The translations under genes and the position numbers were made by a program. Shown piece by piece: positions 15,145-23,446 of a stretch of DNA of 33,165 bases. Source of the stretch: Exiguobacterium sp. (lineage in GTDB: Bacteria; Bacillota; Bacilli; Exiguobacteriales; Exiguobacteriaceae); assembly GCF_020832205.1 (NCBI RefSeq), contig NZ_JAFIFD010000004.1, positions 1 through 33,165 of the forward strand, written 5' to 3'. Position 1 is the stretch's first letter; every line of letters starts with the position of its first letter. The notes beneath the pieces were generated by a model. The model saw nothing but the letters and a program-made list of their open reading frames with translations. It searched no databases and had not been told where the DNA came from.

Positions 15145-15730
15145 CGATTCGTCCCTCGTGCGATGGGCTGTTCACGCTGAACGTGACCGTCATGACGACA
15201 TGACTCGTTTTCTCGCGGACACGACTAAACGTCGCCTCGTAAAACGCGAACACCGGCTCGATATCCCCGTGAATCCCTGAGGCGTAGTGCATCGAGTCAT
15301 TGAAGACGCCGCGCGCTTTCGCAAAGTCGATCTCTTCATAGATGATGTCCATATACTGCGCGTCCCCGAGCGGATAGAGCGCGAACTGGGACGAGACGTA
15401 TTGTTCGTCGACTCGCCCGTTTACCGGCTCACTCGATACGTCGAGCAGATTGTCCCCTGCCGTGTCGCCCGGGCAACCGATCGAGAACGTCCCGCTCATC
15501 GAGACGTGCTCCCCTGTCTTCGTCGCATGCGACAATACGGACTTGGCCACATCGAACACATGCTCACTGCGGCCCCGGATGACCGTCGACACATCATCGG
15601 TGTGCCGCCATACGTTTCGTAAATCCGTCTCGTTCAATGCCCCTTTGATGACGCTCACGAAATCGGACGTCATCGGACTCAGTGTAAAGCGGAACCCGAC
15701 GATCGGGCTCGTTCCACATTGGTTGTTCAT
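15137..15730 (-). CDS. ykoF: Thiamine/HMP-binding protein YkoF
   Basis: The 197-residue protein is a clear YkoF homologue. MNNQCGTSPIVGFRFTLSPM, GTFSIGCPGDTAGD, QFALYPLGD, MHYASGIHGD and VTFSVNSPS all match B. subtilis YkoF (about 200 aa) in order. The family has two tandem ACT-like ferredoxin folds and binds thiamine, visible here as two related halves (RFTLSPM... and QFALYPLG...). It is cytoplasmic: no signal peptide. The start at 15730 follows GAGGGGG at 8-base spacing and aligns with the B. subtilis N-terminus. It is the first gene after the riboswitch attenuator. Confidence 0.95.
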   Translation of the reverse strand: MNNQCGTSPIVGFRFTLSPMTSDFVSVIKGALNETDLRNVWRHTDDVSTVIRGRSEHVFDVAKSVLSHATKTGEHVSMSGTFSIGCPGDTAGDNLLDVSSEPVNGRVDEQYVSSQFALYPLGDAQYMDIIYEEIDFAKARGVFNDSMHYASGIHGDIEPVFAFYEATFSRVREKTSHVVMTVTFSVNSPSHEGRIDA

Positions 15731-15758
15731 GTTCCATTCCCCCTCTATGTGTGTACAC

Positions 15759-15787
15759 AAAAAAAGCCGCATCCATGAGAATGCGGC
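15759..15787 (-). terminator. Attenuator terminator of the TPP riboswitch
   Basis: On the minus strand GCCGCAT (15787-15781) pairs with ATGCGGC (15772-15766), followed by seven T residues, between the aptamer and ykoF. This is the expression platform: TPP binding should favour termination. Confidence 0.88.
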
Positions 15788-15822
15788 CACTCGTCCAATT
15801 GAAATCCATTAGAAAAAGTGCC

Positions 15823-15906
15823 ACACTTCCTCACGCCGGTATTACCCGGATCGAGTCATAAGGGATCGGAGCCATGCTCACATCTCAGCCGAAGCACCCC
15901 TAGTGT
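15823..15906 (-). promoter_or_regulatory. TPP riboswitch (THI box)
   Basis: On the minus strand the conserved parts occur in order: GGGGTGC, CGGCTGAGAT, a variable arm, then ATCCCTTATGACTCGATCCG, GGGTAATACCGGCGT and GAGGAAGTG. Helix P1 forms between ACACT (15906-15902) and AGTGT (15827-15823). It controls the ykoFEDC importer by the downstream attenuator. Confidence 0.96.
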
Positions 15907-15940
15907 AGTCCAATGTATGCGGTTTGTTCATGCAAGGAAC

Positions 15941-15969
15941 AGTATAGACGACCGTTCTCGATTTGTAAA
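15941..15969 (-). promoter_or_regulatory. SigA-type promoter of ykoFEDC
   Basis: On the minus strand: -35 TTTACA (15969-15964), 17-bp spacer, -10 TATACT (15946-15941). The predicted start is about 28 bases before the aptamer. It lies directly after the yciC stop codon. Confidence 0.78.
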
Positions 15970-15973
15970 CGAT

Positions 15974-17167
15974 TTATGAGAAAGTGACAACGCCGTTCCC
16001 TGGAAGCGTGTCTTCGAGTGTCGCCCAATCGAGCGACATCTCGGTATCCGTCAACAGGCAGGCATCGAGCGCTGATTCAATGACCGCGCGTTCCATCCGT
16101 TGCCCAATCAAGACGAGCTCGGTCTGGCGGTCGCCGTACGGTTCGACATAGTCAGCGGCAAGTTCTGGTTCCTCGTCAAACATATGACGGCGTTCCGCTT
16201 CCAGTAGCGTCGCGAGCCAACGGCCGGCATGCTCGAGCGTCGAGGCGTATCCGGCTTGTGAGAACAAACAGGCGATGTCATTTCGCGAGGCGATCCAAAG
16301 GAATCCTTTCGCTCGGACGACTTCCTCTGGGAACTGCTCAATCCACTCATGGAGTCGCTCCGGGTGGAACGGGCGACGACGACGATACACGAATGAGCTG
16401 ATGCCGTACTCTTCTGTCTCCGGTGTATGCGTCTCTGCTTCAAGCTCTTGAATCCAACCTGCGGCGTGCATCGCCTGCTCGAAATCGAACAACTTGACGT
16501 CCAACAGCTCAGACAATTCCACGTTCGAATGAACGGATGTCAACAGTTTCGCTGACGGGTTGAGTGTCTTCAACAAACCGGCCATCTCGTTCAATTCAGT
16601 TGCCGATACACGGTCTGCCTTGTTCAAGACGATGATGTCGGCGAACTCGACTTGGTCGACGAGCAAATCGACGACTTCGCGCACGTCCGTCGCATCGACC
16701 GCTTGTCTGCGCTCATGAAGCGACTCCCCGGAATTGAAATCTTTTAAGAATCGATAGGCGTCGACGACCGTCACCATCGCATCGATATAGACGCGGCTCG
16801 TCAAGTCGATACCGAGCGCGTCATCGGCGTACGTGAACGTCTGGGCGACCGGGATCGGCTCTGAGATGCCCGAGGACTCGATGATGATTCCATCGAGATC
16901 ACGGTCGTTCGTGATGTCCTGCACCGCTTCGAGCAGATCCTCACGAAGCGTGCAGCAGATGCACCCGTTCGATAATTCGACTAGTTTCTCGTCCGTTCGT
17001 GAGAACCCACCCTGTTCGATCAACCGCTCATCGATATTCAACTCGCTCATATCGTTGACGATGACGGCATACTTCTTACCGTCCCGGTTATGTAAAATAT
17101 GGTTCAACAGTGTCGTCTTCCCGCTCCCTAAATAACCGGATAATACGGTAATTGGAATTCGTTTCAT
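15974..17167 (-). CDS. yciC: COG0523 GTPase, zinc-linked metallochaperone, YciC/ZagA-like
   Basis: The 397-residue G3E GTPase has the P-loop [10 protein letters not shown] (about 10-19), the COG0523 metal-binding motif Cys69-x-Cys71-Cys72 ([13 protein letters not shown]), SSGISEP, NKAD, and a C-terminal CobW_C domain ([19 protein letters not shown]). The length equals that of B. subtilis YciC (ZagA) as I recall it. Under zinc limitation such proteins supply zinc to essential enzymes. The start at 17167 follows AGGAGTGGG; the frame is open to 17227, but that part covers the promoter and operator. The Zur-like box just upstream supports the zinc role. No terminator follows before the ykoF promoter. 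Confidence 0.92.
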   Translation of the reverse strand: MKRIPITVLSGYLGSGKTTLLNHILHNRDGKKYAVIVNDMSELNIDERLIEQGGFSRTDEKLVELSNGCICCTLREDLLEAVQDITNDRDLDGIIIESSGISEPIPVAQTFTYADDALGIDLTSRVYIDAMVTVVDAYRFLKDFNSGESLHERRQAVDATDVREVVDLLVDQVEFADIIVLNKADRVSATELNEMAGLLKTLNPSAKLLTSVHSNVELSELLDVKLFDFEQAMHAAGWIQELEAETHTPETEEYGISSFVYRRRRPFHPERLHEWIEQFPEEVVRAKGFLWIASRNDIACLFSQAGYASTLEHAGRWLATLLEAERRHMFDEEPELAADYVEPYGDRQTELVLIGQRMERAVIESALDACLLTDTEMSLDWATLEDTLPGNGVVTFS

Positions 17168-17180
17168 CTTACCCACTCCT

Positions 17181-17199
17181 AAATCGTAATCATTACTTT
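17181..17199 (-). promoter_or_regulatory. Zur-like operator of yciC
   Basis: On the plus strand, AAATCGTAATCATTACTTT contains TCGTAAT-C-ATTACTT, a near match to the Bacillus Zur box TCGTAAT-N-ATTACGA (last two bases differ). It overlaps the predicted start point of the yciC transcript and ends 13 bases before the coding start. Confidence 0.82.
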
Positions 17200-17203
17200 T
17201 TAG

Positions 17204-17232
17204 ATGATGACGGTTTTCTGAAGTCATGTCAA
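17204..17232 (-). promoter_or_regulatory. Probable promoter of yciC
   Basis: On the minus strand: perfect -35 TTGACA (17232-17227), 17-bp spacer, -10 CATCAT (17209-17204). The -10 is weak, but the downstream Zur box sits where a repressor would block initiation. Confidence 0.6.
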
Positions 17233-17262
17233 TAAAAAAACACGCCCATGCTTGAGCGTGTT
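17232..17262 (-). terminator. Terminator of the SMP-30/87-aa gene unit
   Basis: On the minus strand GAACACGC (17263-17256) pairs with GCGTGTT (17245-17239), followed by seven T residues (17240-17234). The U-tract abuts the -35 of yciC. Confidence 0.82.
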
Positions 17263-17273
17263 CAGTCCTCTGT

Positions 17274-17537
17274 CTATTCTTCTAGCGCTTTTCGCTCCGC
17301 TTCTGATCGCGGATAGGCGTTCGCCTGCCATTCGGCCCGGTAAATCGAGTCAAGCTGTGTCAGTCCGACTTCTTCCTCATCCTTGTCGGCGTCGACACTT
17401 GGTGCTTCATCCCACTTTGGGTCGAGGTACGAATGGTCTTTCGCATCGCGGTCGTCGAGAAACTTTTTAATCCCGACCCGAGCCACCGCCGCGAGCGCCA
17501 AACCGATCCCTGCTCGAACGAGCATTCGTTTCACCAT
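17274..17537 (-). CDS. Small protein with N-terminal membrane segment, 87 aa
   Basis: I do not recognise the family. The N-terminus is basic and hydrophobic ([20 protein letters not shown]), consistent with one membrane segment or a non-cleaved signal, followed by a strongly charged cytoplasmic-type tail rich in Asp and Glu. The ribosome binding site AAGGAGGG overlaps the stop codon of the SMP-30 gene, 12 bases upstream, so the two are translationally coupled. A terminator follows. Function unknown. Confidence 0.72.
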   Translation of the reverse strand: MVKRMLVRAGIGLALAAVARVGIKKFLDDRDAKDHSYLDPKWDEAPSVDADKDEEEVGLTQLDSIYRAEWQANAYPRSEAERKALEE

Positions 17538-17549
17538 CGTTCTCCCTCC

Positions 17550-18431
17550 TTAACGTCCGAAACGATAAAGCGGCATCCCTTTCACTTGCGTGTCGATCTT
17601 GAACACAGACCCTGCGTCCGGATAGGCCGCGAGCGCTTCCTCATCCATTCCTTCTCGCGCCGTCGTGATGGCGAGTTGATTCAAGTCGTCGCCGATAAAG
17701 CAACACGACGTGACGTTCGGGGCCGGGACGGACACTTCAAGCACTTTCTCACCCGTGTCCGGATTCCATCTCGACACTTTCCCGCCGGCAAAGTGGGCAA
17801 TCCATAAGTGCCCGTCTTCATCAGAAGTCATACCGTCCGGAAAACCGTCCTCTTCTTTGAATTCGATCACGACCTCGCCCTCACCGAGCGTCCCCGTCTT
17901 CAAATCGAACGGGTAACGTCGGACCGTCTCGGTCGGCGTATCGATATGGTAGAACAATTGATGGTCCGGGGACCACGTTAAGCCGTTCGACAGCGTCAAG
18001 TTCGTCAGCATCTCTTCGGTCGTGCCGTCCCGGTTCAACCGGTAAAGTGTCGCCTGTTCGTCCTCGTCTTCCAGATGGAGCGTCCCGGCGAAGATCCGTC
18101 CATACGGGTCGGCTTTTCCATCGTTAAAACGAAGCACGCCTTCCGGGTCGTCGAGTTCGACGATTTTATCAAGCTCTTTCGTCGTCTCATCCCACTCATA
18201 TATGCCGTCTTTCAACCCGACGATGACCCCGTCGGTCACTTTCGGTACGGCGAATCCGATTTGTTGTCCCATATTGAACGACGAGATCTCGTCTTCTTTC
18301 TCGTCATACCACCAGAGCGTATGCCCCTCGATATCCACCCAATAAAACCGCTTCAGTTCGGCGTCCCAACAAGGTCCTTCCCCGAGCGTATTTCTGACTC
18401 GAATCCACAATGTCGCGTTCACGTTCTCCAT
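17550..18431 (-). CDS. SMP-30/gluconolactonase-family protein
   Basis: The 293-residue protein is a six-bladed beta-propeller of the SMP-30/regucalcin/gluconolactonase family. The metal-binding and catalytic positions are visible: Glu in TLGEGPCWD (about residue 18), Asn in LTLSNGLTWS (about 149) and Asp in EDGFPDGMTSD (about 199), plus FNDGKADPYGRIFAGT. The family hydrolyses sugar lactones or related esters with a divalent cation; the substrate here is not known. The start follows GTGGAGG at 7 bases. It has no signal peptide. It forms an operon with the 87-aa membrane protein. Confidence 0.9.
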   Translation of the reverse strand: MENVNATLWIRVRNTLGEGPCWDAELKRFYWVDIEGHTLWWYDEKEDEISSFNMGQQIGFAVPKVTDGVIVGLKDGIYEWDETTKELDKIVELDDPEGVLRFNDGKADPYGRIFAGTLHLEDEDEQATLYRLNRDGTTEEMLTNLTLSNGLTWSPDHQLFYHIDTPTETVRRYPFDLKTGTLGEGEVVIEFKEEDGFPDGMTSDEDGHLWIAHFAGGKVSRWNPDTGEKVLEVSVPAPNVTSCCFIGDDLNQLAITTAREGMDEEALAAYPDAGSVFKIDTQVKGMPLYRFGR

Positions 18432-18541
18432 TGAATAGCCTCCACTCTCTGCTTTGATGTCAAGAGACTATTCCCTTCGCCGGACCGGTCTATGCATGAA
18501 TCTGCAAATTGTTTCGCCCGATCTGCGGACGCGAGACACAT

Positions 18542-18574
18542 AAAAAGCTCTCTCACCGATTTAGGCGAGAGAGC
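18542..18574 (-). terminator. Terminator of rlmN
   Basis: On the minus strand GCTCTCTC (18574-18567) pairs with GAGAGAGC (18554-18547), followed by TTTTT, only a few bases after the rlmN stop. Confidence 0.88.
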
Positions 18575-18580
18575 ATGACG

Positions 18581-19642
18581 TTATTTTGCACCTTCGACGT
18601 TCATATGCTTACTGCGGAGCTGACCGCAGGCAGCATCGATATCCGTCCCGTGCTCGAGACGCACGCCCGTGTTAATGCCACGTTTCTTCAAGATGTCATA
18701 AAACGCCATAATATCTTCTGACGTACTCCGTTCATATTGGATATGTTCGTTGACCGGGTTGTATGGAATCAAGTTGACGTATGACTTGTCTTTAATGTCG
18801 TCGATCAAGTCCGCCAGCTCTTCAGCGTGTTCCGGTAAATCGTTCACTTTCGAGAGCAAGATGTACTCGAACGTGATCCGCTTGTTCGTCTTCTCGACGT
18901 AATAACGGATCGCTGGCATGAGCTTGTCGAGCGGGAACGCCCGGTTGATCTTCATGATCTGTGTCCGGAGCGCATCGTTCGGCGCGTGCAGCGACAGCGC
19001 CAAGTTGATGCGGAGATCGAGGTCGGCGAACTTGTAAATCTTATCGGCAAGCCCGCTCGTCGATACGTTGATTTTCCGCGGTGCGATCGCCAGGCCGCGC
19101 TCGTCTTTGACGACGCGGAGGAAATCCACCAAGTTATCGAAGTTATCGAACGGCTCCCCGATTCCCATGACGACGATATGGCTGACCCGGGCCCCTTCGC
19201 CGACTTCATCCAAGTAATGTTGCACGGTCATGATCTGCTCGACGACTTCGCCGGCCGTCAAGTCACGCGTCTTCTTCAAAAGACCGCTCGCACAGAAGCT
19301 GCAGCCGATATTGCAACCGACTTGCGTCGTCACACAGACCGATCGGCCATACTTGTGACGCATGAGAACCGTCTCGATATAGTGTCCGTCGTGTAGCTTA
19401 AGTAAAAATTTGACCGTCCCGTCACCCGCCTCTTGTTTGACGAATAACTCTTGCGTCGAGATGACGTATTCGGCCGCGAGTGCCTCACGCACCTCGGACC
19501 GTACGGTGATGTCTTCGATTTGTTTGACCCGGTCGATATAGAGCGAGTCCCAAATTTGTCTCGCGTGATACGCGCTGTATCCCCAGGCGACACAAGCGTC
19601 TGTGAGCTGATCGAACGTCAGCCCGTATATAGATGGTTTCAT
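18581..19642 (-). CDS. rlmN: Dual-specificity RNA methyltransferase RlmN
   Basis: The 353-residue radical-SAM enzyme methylates C2 of A2503 in 23S rRNA (and A37 of some tRNAs). The iron-sulfur motif Cys110-x3-Cys114-x2-Cys117 ([13 protein letters not shown]) is present, as are the base-positioning Glu90 (HYIETVLM) and the C-terminal mechanistic Cys339 (DAACGQLR). The GMGEPFDN-like block reads [13 protein letters not shown]. Nothing indicates Cfr rather than RlmN. The ATG at 19642 follows AAAGGA; the frame runs on to a TTG at 19663 inside the ribosome binding region. It has its own promoter and terminator. Confidence 0.95.
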   Translation of the reverse strand: MKPSIYGLTFDQLTDACVAWGYSAYHARQIWDSLYIDRVKQIEDITVRSEVREALAAEYVISTQELFVKQEAGDGTVKFLLKLHDGHYIETVLMRHKYGRSVCVTTQVGCNIGCSFCASGLLKKTRDLTAGEVVEQIMTVQHYLDEVGEGARVSHIVVMGIGEPFDNFDNLVDFLRVVKDERGLAIAPRKINVSTSGLADKIYKFADLDLRINLALSLHAPNDALRTQIMKINRAFPLDKLMPAIRYYVEKTNKRITFEYILLSKVNDLPEHAEELADLIDDIKDKSYVNLIPYNPVNEHIQYERSTSEDIMAFYDILKKRGINTGVRLEHGTDIDAACGQLRSKHMNVEGAK

Positions 19643-19677
19643 TGCTATCTGTCCTTTCTTCAATCCGCATACGTACC

Positions 19678-19706
19678 ATTGTAGCGGACGTGGACGACGG
19701 GTGCAA
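19678..19706 (-). promoter_or_regulatory. SigA-type promoter of rlmN
   Basis: On the minus strand: -35 TTGCAC (19706-19701), 17-bp spacer, -10 TACAAT (19683-19678), about 36 bases before the rlmN start. Confidence 0.75.
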
Positions 19707-19711
19707 CGTTC

Positions 19712-21118
19712 TTACGCGTTCACTGGGAGCGGGCGGGTCACATGGCGTTCGAACGCAAAAGCAAGGCGAATCAAATCACGTTCGGAATAACTCGACCCGG
19801 TGAACGAGAGCCCGAACGGGGCGCCGCTCTGTTTGACGGTGTACGGGATCGTGATCGTCGGATGTCCCGCCTTGGCCGCCATGTCATAGTTGAAGTCATG
19901 CGGTAAGACGAGCCCGTGCAACTTCTGTTCCGAGAGCAGACGGTCGAGTCCGTCCGTCTTCGCGGATCGGACGTCATCTAACCGCCGCTTCAAATAAGCG
20001 GACTCGGTCAGACGGCCTGACAGCTGATTCGCTTTTTCAAACGTCACTTGGCCATGCGGGATCGTCTCGCTATGGGCGGTGTTCCACTCGATCAAGTCGG
20101 TGAGCGTCTTATACGGGAGCGACGTCGTGGCGAGATACGCCTCGACCCCGAGCTTGAACTCATGATATAAAATGTCACCTTGGTCGAGCGACGCGTCGTT
20201 CGGTATCTCTACTTCGATGAGTTCAATGCCACTTTCTTTCAGCAGCCCGAGCGCTTGATCGTAGAGCGTCTGCTCCTCGGCGGACAACTCGATTTTCACG
20301 TAACCGACGCGCATCCCGAGGGCCTGCCTTTCGTCAAGACACGTGCTGTACGGCGGTCCGGCAGGTATGTGTAGCGTCGCCGGGTCAGACGGGTCGGCCC
20401 CGCACATCGCTTCGAGCGCGAGTACCGCGTCCCGAAGCGTTCTCGCCATCGGTCCGGCCGTATCTTGCGACCGAGAGATCGGGATGATGCCGCTCCGGCT
20501 GATCAGCCCGACGGTCGGTTTGATGCCAACGATACTGTTGTGAACGCTCGGATGCACGATCGACCCGCTCGTCTCGCTGCCGACGGCGAGAAGCGTCAAG
20601 TTGGCGGCGACGGCGGAAGCCGAGCCCGAGCTCGAGCCGCCGACGTCTAGATTGTCTCCGTATGGATTTTTCGTCTGTCCACCGACAGCGCTCCATCCGT
20701 TCGGCATGTTCTCGGTCAAGAAGTTGGCCCACTCCGATAAGTTCGCTTTGCCGAGGATGACGGCGCCGTTTTCCCGCAAGCGCCGCACGAGTTCGGCGTC
20801 TCGACGTGCGAAATGATCCGACAAGGCCATCGCCCCGGCCGTCGTTTTCATTAATCCGTCTGTCTCGACGTTGTCTTTGATGAGCACGGGGATGCCGAGG
20901 AGCGGCAGGCGCACTCCTTTCCGGTAAGCGCGGTCGCATGCTTCCGCCTCGAACAACGCATCCGGATTCACTTGCAGGACCGCATGAAGCGTGTCGTTCC
21001 ACGCTGCGATACGGCTTAAGTAATATGCTGTCACGTCACGCGCCGTGAACGTTCCTTCTTTATAACCGCGATGGGCGGTCTCGATATCTAACTCTAACAA
21101 GTCGATCTGGTCTGTCAT
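19712..21118 (-). CDS. Amidase-signature family hydrolase
   Basis: The 468-residue protein belongs to the amidase signature family. The Ser-cis-Ser-Lys triad is visible: Lys81 (VLIKDNVET), a cis-Ser in the GGSSSGS stretch (about 160-166) and the nucleophile Ser186 (SETSGSIVHPS). The C-terminal part (FNYDMAAKAGHPTITIPYTV; PFGLSFTGSSYSE) resembles peptide amidases and other non-GatA members. It stands alone, with no gatC or gatB beside it, so it is unlikely to be GatA. Substrate unknown. The start at 21118 follows GAAGGAGGG. No signal peptide is visible. No terminator separates it from the rlmN promoter. Confidence 0.88.
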   Translation of the reverse strand: MTDQIDLLELDIETAHRGYKEGTFTARDVTAYYLSRIAAWNDTLHAVLQVNPDALFEAEACDRAYRKGVRLPLLGIPVLIKDNVETDGLMKTTAGAMALSDHFARRDAELVRRLRENGAVILGKANLSEWANFLTENMPNGWSAVGGQTKNPYGDNLDVGGSSSGSASAVAANLTLLAVGSETSGSIVHPSVHNSIVGIKPTVGLISRSGIIPISRSQDTAGPMARTLRDAVLALEAMCGADPSDPATLHIPAGPPYSTCLDERQALGMRVGYVKIELSAEEQTLYDQALGLLKESGIELIEVEIPNDASLDQGDILYHEFKLGVEAYLATTSLPYKTLTDLIEWNTAHSETIPHGQVTFEKANQLSGRLTESAYLKRRLDDVRSAKTDGLDRLLSEQKLHGLVLPHDFNYDMAAKAGHPTITIPYTVKQSGAPFGLSFTGSSYSERDLIRLAFAFERHVTRPLPVNA

Positions 21119-21234
21119 GTCAATCCCTCCTTCGGTCGATAGTCCGGTATTCGCCACTCGTGCCCGATTCCCTCTTTTTGTCGCCAAAGACCGAACGACT
21201 TGATACACTAAAAGAAACGATCACGGAGGTTCAC

Positions 21235-21396
21235 ATGTCTCGTTCCTATCTTTTCGTCTTACTGTCGGTTTTCGGGTTGTTCTTTTTGCAACTGTATGGA
21301 AGCGATGTCCCGTACGCAACGTTCATCTCTGTCGTGCTCCTTTGTTTCATCGTCGGTGCCACGCTCTATAAGCTGAAGCGACACCCAAACCGTTGA
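21235..21396 (+). CDS. Small membrane protein, 53 aa
   Basis: The protein MSRSYLFVLLSVFGLFFLQL onward has two hydrophobic segments (about 4-21 and 28-46) and a basic C-terminus (KLKRHPNR). The ATG follows CGGAGG at 6 bases. A TACACT (21204-21209) may be its -10. It is divergent from the amidase. Its stop codon lies inside the -35 of the msrA riboswitch promoter. Function unknown; the good ribosome binding site and two-helix topology support a real gene. Confidence 0.65.
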   Translation: MSRSYLFVLLSVFGLFFLQLYGSDVPYATFISVVLLCFIVGATLYKLKRHPNR

Positions 21397-21422
21397 CGCC
21401 GCTTGAAGCGGGATGGTATGAT
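21393..21422 (+). promoter_or_regulatory. SigA-type promoter of the SAM riboswitch-msrA transcript
   Basis: On the plus strand: -35 TTGACG (21393-21398), 18-bp spacer, -10 TATGAT (21417-21422). The predicted start, near 21429, is just before helix P1 of the riboswitch. Confidence 0.75.
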
Positions 21423-21436
21423 GCTGTCACCAACTA

Positions 21437-21540
21437 CATATCGATATCTTGAGTGAACGAGAGACCTGGCTCTATGACTTCACAGCAACCTGCTACGGCA
21501 AGGTGCTACTTCCAGCAAGGCGACTGCCTTGGACGATATG
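21437..21540 (+). promoter_or_regulatory. SAM-I riboswitch (S box) upstream of msrA
   Basis: The conserved S-box elements occur in order: CGAGAGACCTGGCTCTATGA, CAGCAACC, GCAAGGTGCTACTTCCAGCA. Helix P1 forms between CATATCG (21437-21443) and CGATATG (21534-21540). A terminator hairpin follows at once, so SAM binding should shut off msrA. Confidence 0.93.
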
Positions 21541-21546
21541 ACAAAA

Positions 21547-21578
21547 CGCTCATGTCGATGACATGGGCGCTTTTTTTT
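21547..21578 (+). terminator. Attenuator terminator of the SAM-I riboswitch
   Basis: CGCTCATGTC (21547-21556) pairs with GACATGGGCG (21560-21569) around a 3-base loop (one U-G pair), followed by eight T residues, 27 bases before msrA. Confidence 0.9.
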
Positions 21579-21605
21579 GGAATTCACGTTAGGGGGAATA
21601 AGCAT

Positions 21606-22130
21606 ATGGAAAAAGCAACATTCGCCGGCGGCTGTTTTTGGTGCATGGTGACACCGTTCGAGGAGCAACCCGGCATCGAATCAATCGTATCAGGCTACAC
21701 AGGAGGACATATCAAGAATCCGACGTATGAGCAAGTGAAGACCGGCACGACCGGCCACTACGAGGTCGTCGAGATCACGTTCGACCCGTCGCTGTTCGCT
21801 TATGAGCGCTTGCTCGAGCTGTATTGGATTCAAACCGACCCGACCGATGACGGCGGTCAGTTCCAAGACCGCGGCACGCAATATGCACCGGCTATCTTCT
21901 ATCACAGCGAGGCGCAACGTGTTGCGGCCGAAAAGAGCCGTGACGAGCTTGCGGCGAGCCGGCGTTTCAAGGATCCGATCGTCACGAAGATTTTGCCGGC
22001 TGATACGTTCTATCCGGCCGAAGAATATCATCAGGATTTTCATAAAAAGAATCCGAAACATTATAAGGAGGACCGGGCTATTTCCGGGCGTGATGCATTC
22101 ATTGATGTCGCGTGGGCAGAAAAGGTTTAA
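21606..22130 (+). CDS. msrA: Peptide methionine-S-sulfoxide reductase MsrA
   Basis: The 174-residue protein has the MsrA active site GGCFWCM (catalytic Cys10, second Cys13), [29 protein letters not shown] and [10 protein letters not shown]. It reduces the S epimer of methionine sulfoxide, free or in proteins. No MsrB domain is fused and no msrB follows. The start ATG lies after AGGGGGAATAAGCAT. Placement directly behind a SAM-I riboswitch ties its expression to methionine/SAM status. Confidence 0.95.
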   Translation: MEKATFAGGCFWCMVTPFEEQPGIESIVSGYTGGHIKNPTYEQVKTGTTGHYEVVEITFDPSLFAYERLLELYWIQTDPTDDGGQFQDRGTQYAPAIFYHSEAQRVAAEKSRDELAASRRFKDPIVTKILPADTFYPAEEYHQDFHKKNPKHYKEDRAISGRDAFIDVAWAEKV

Positions 22131-22153
22131 CGTGTATATTTGGAATTGAACCG

Positions 22154-22185
22154 GCGCGTCCCTTTCGATGGGGTCGCGTCTTTTT
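22154..22185 (+). terminator. Probable terminator of msrA
   Basis: A GC-rich hairpin (GCGCGTCCC around 22154-22162 against GGGGTCGCGTC at 22170-22180, imperfect) is followed by TTTTT. Confidence 0.6.
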
Positions 22186-22316
22186 GACTGTTTGGGCATT
22201 ACTTGTACGAATTAAATGTAAATAATGAATACTCTAATCCCTAGTAGACTTTATTGGGCTTCAGACAAGATGAATGTAATAATAGAAATAATCTGGAGAA
22301 AAGAGGGAGAACCTTA

Positions 22317-22940
22317 ATGATCATTAACTATCAATTGACATACGAAGATATGATTGCACTACAAAAGGAGTATCTTAAAAAAACAAGGTCTCGTCGACAA
22401 AAAAAGACCACCATACTCATCGCAATAATTTTCTTTGTATATTGGATTGGGTTATTCTTTGCATCACTTCTATTCAAACCGACTTCATCGACAAGTGCAT
22501 TCTATGACATAATTTCTATCCTTGGAGCATTTGGAGGCGTTATATTTATCATCTTGATGATGCCCGCTATCAGCAAAATTTCCGATCTTGTAAGACTCTT
22601 AATTTATAGGTTCTTTTTAAAAAAAGACAATCGCTTTCCCCGAAATCTAATTTTGCACTTTCAAGAAACCGGAATAGAAATCCATTCAATTAATCATCAA
22701 ATTGAAAAAATCACTAAAGTTACTTGGGAATCTATTGAAAGATTGGGTAACGACGAGCATCGTCTTTTTTTATATTATCTTGATTCTAAAGAAGGCGTAA
22801 TCGTCCCTATTAGCGATTTTAGAATAAGTAAATCTGAGAAAGAAGAGCTTCGAAGCCTGCTCATTCAATACCTGCCCCCTGGCATAATCGCCGCAAACAG
22901 TGGGCGTAAACCATTCTTAGATTCATTTATTAACGAATAG
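22317..22940 (+). CDS. YcxB-like membrane protein, 207 aa, in AT-rich island
   Basis: The layout matches YcxB-like proteins: a cytoplasmic N-terminus (YQLTYEDMIALQKEYLKKTR), two membrane segments (about 32-54 and 66-90), and a C-terminal beta-rich domain (LILHFQETGIEIHSINHQIEKI; VTWESIERL; RLFLYYLDSKEGVIVPIS). Role unknown. The gene is clearly poorer in GC and richer in ATA, AAA and TTT codons than its neighbours, which points to recent acquisition. The start at 22317 follows a GAGGGAGA ribosome binding site; the in-frame extension to 22254 has none. The family call is moderate. Confidence 0.75.
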   Translation: MIINYQLTYEDMIALQKEYLKKTRSRRQKKTTILIAIIFFVYWIGLFFASLLFKPTSSTSAFYDIISILGAFGGVIFIILMMPAISKISDLVRLLIYRFFLKKDNRFPRNLILHFQETGIEIHSINHQIEKITKVTWESIERLGNDEHRLFLYYLDSKEGVIVPISDFRISKSEKEELRSLLIQYLPPGIIAANSGRKPFLDSFINE

Positions 22941-23048
22941 CAAACAATTAATGTGAAGCTATACTTTTTTGTTCATGTAATCAGGATCTAAAGATTTTGG
23001 ACATCCTATTAAGATTCGGGAGGCAACTACAAATAGCGGACAAAAGAT

Positions 23049-23220
23049 ATGGAAACCGGCTATGTTTCGTTTTGGGATGCTGAGTGGTACTATCATTTCA
23101 AACTTGGTGACTACAAGTACATAGAGTGGTTAGGAAATTAAAGCATACACCGAAGAACTACGAATAAATCTTATTGATCTACTCGAGAAAATTCATGTAC
23201 CTGGAAACAATCTCAGATGA
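23049..23220 (+). pseudogene. Decayed coding fragment in AT-rich island
   Basis: From 23049 a frame reads METGYVSFWDAEWYYHFKLG then DYKYIEWLGN and stops at 23141. Shifting by +1 at 23143 gives a coherent continuation, AYTEELRINLIDLLEKIHVP then GNNLR, stopping at 23220. Upstream, near 22995-23075, another frame reads DFGHPIKIREATTNSGQKIW, which also looks protein-like. I infer a gene broken by frameshifts; I cannot name it. The rest of 22941-23412 shows only stop-rich AT-rich sequence and a weak 62-codon frame at 23302-23490 that I reject. Confidence 0.4.
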
Positions 23221-23412
23221 CTTACACGTAACTTAGAATGAGCCGCTTACACTCTATTCCTCGATTCTTTTGATGCTACTTAAAAACAAAGGCGTTCGAG
23301 TGTGTTATCTGAAATGCTGATTCCCTTGCCTCTTCTTTTGTATATTCTCATTTACTTTTTCCCACTTTTTCTTTCGAATCACGACAAGTCACCGTCCATA
23401 TTCCAATTCAAC

Positions 23413-23446
23413 AAAAAAGAACCAAGTCGCATCAAGCAACTTGGTC
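23413..23446 (-). terminator. Terminator of the glucose uptake gene
   Basis: On the minus strand ACCAAGT (23445-23439) pairs with ACTTGGT (23427-23421), then TCTTTTTT. It lies about 20 bases past the stop at 23465. Confidence 0.85.
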
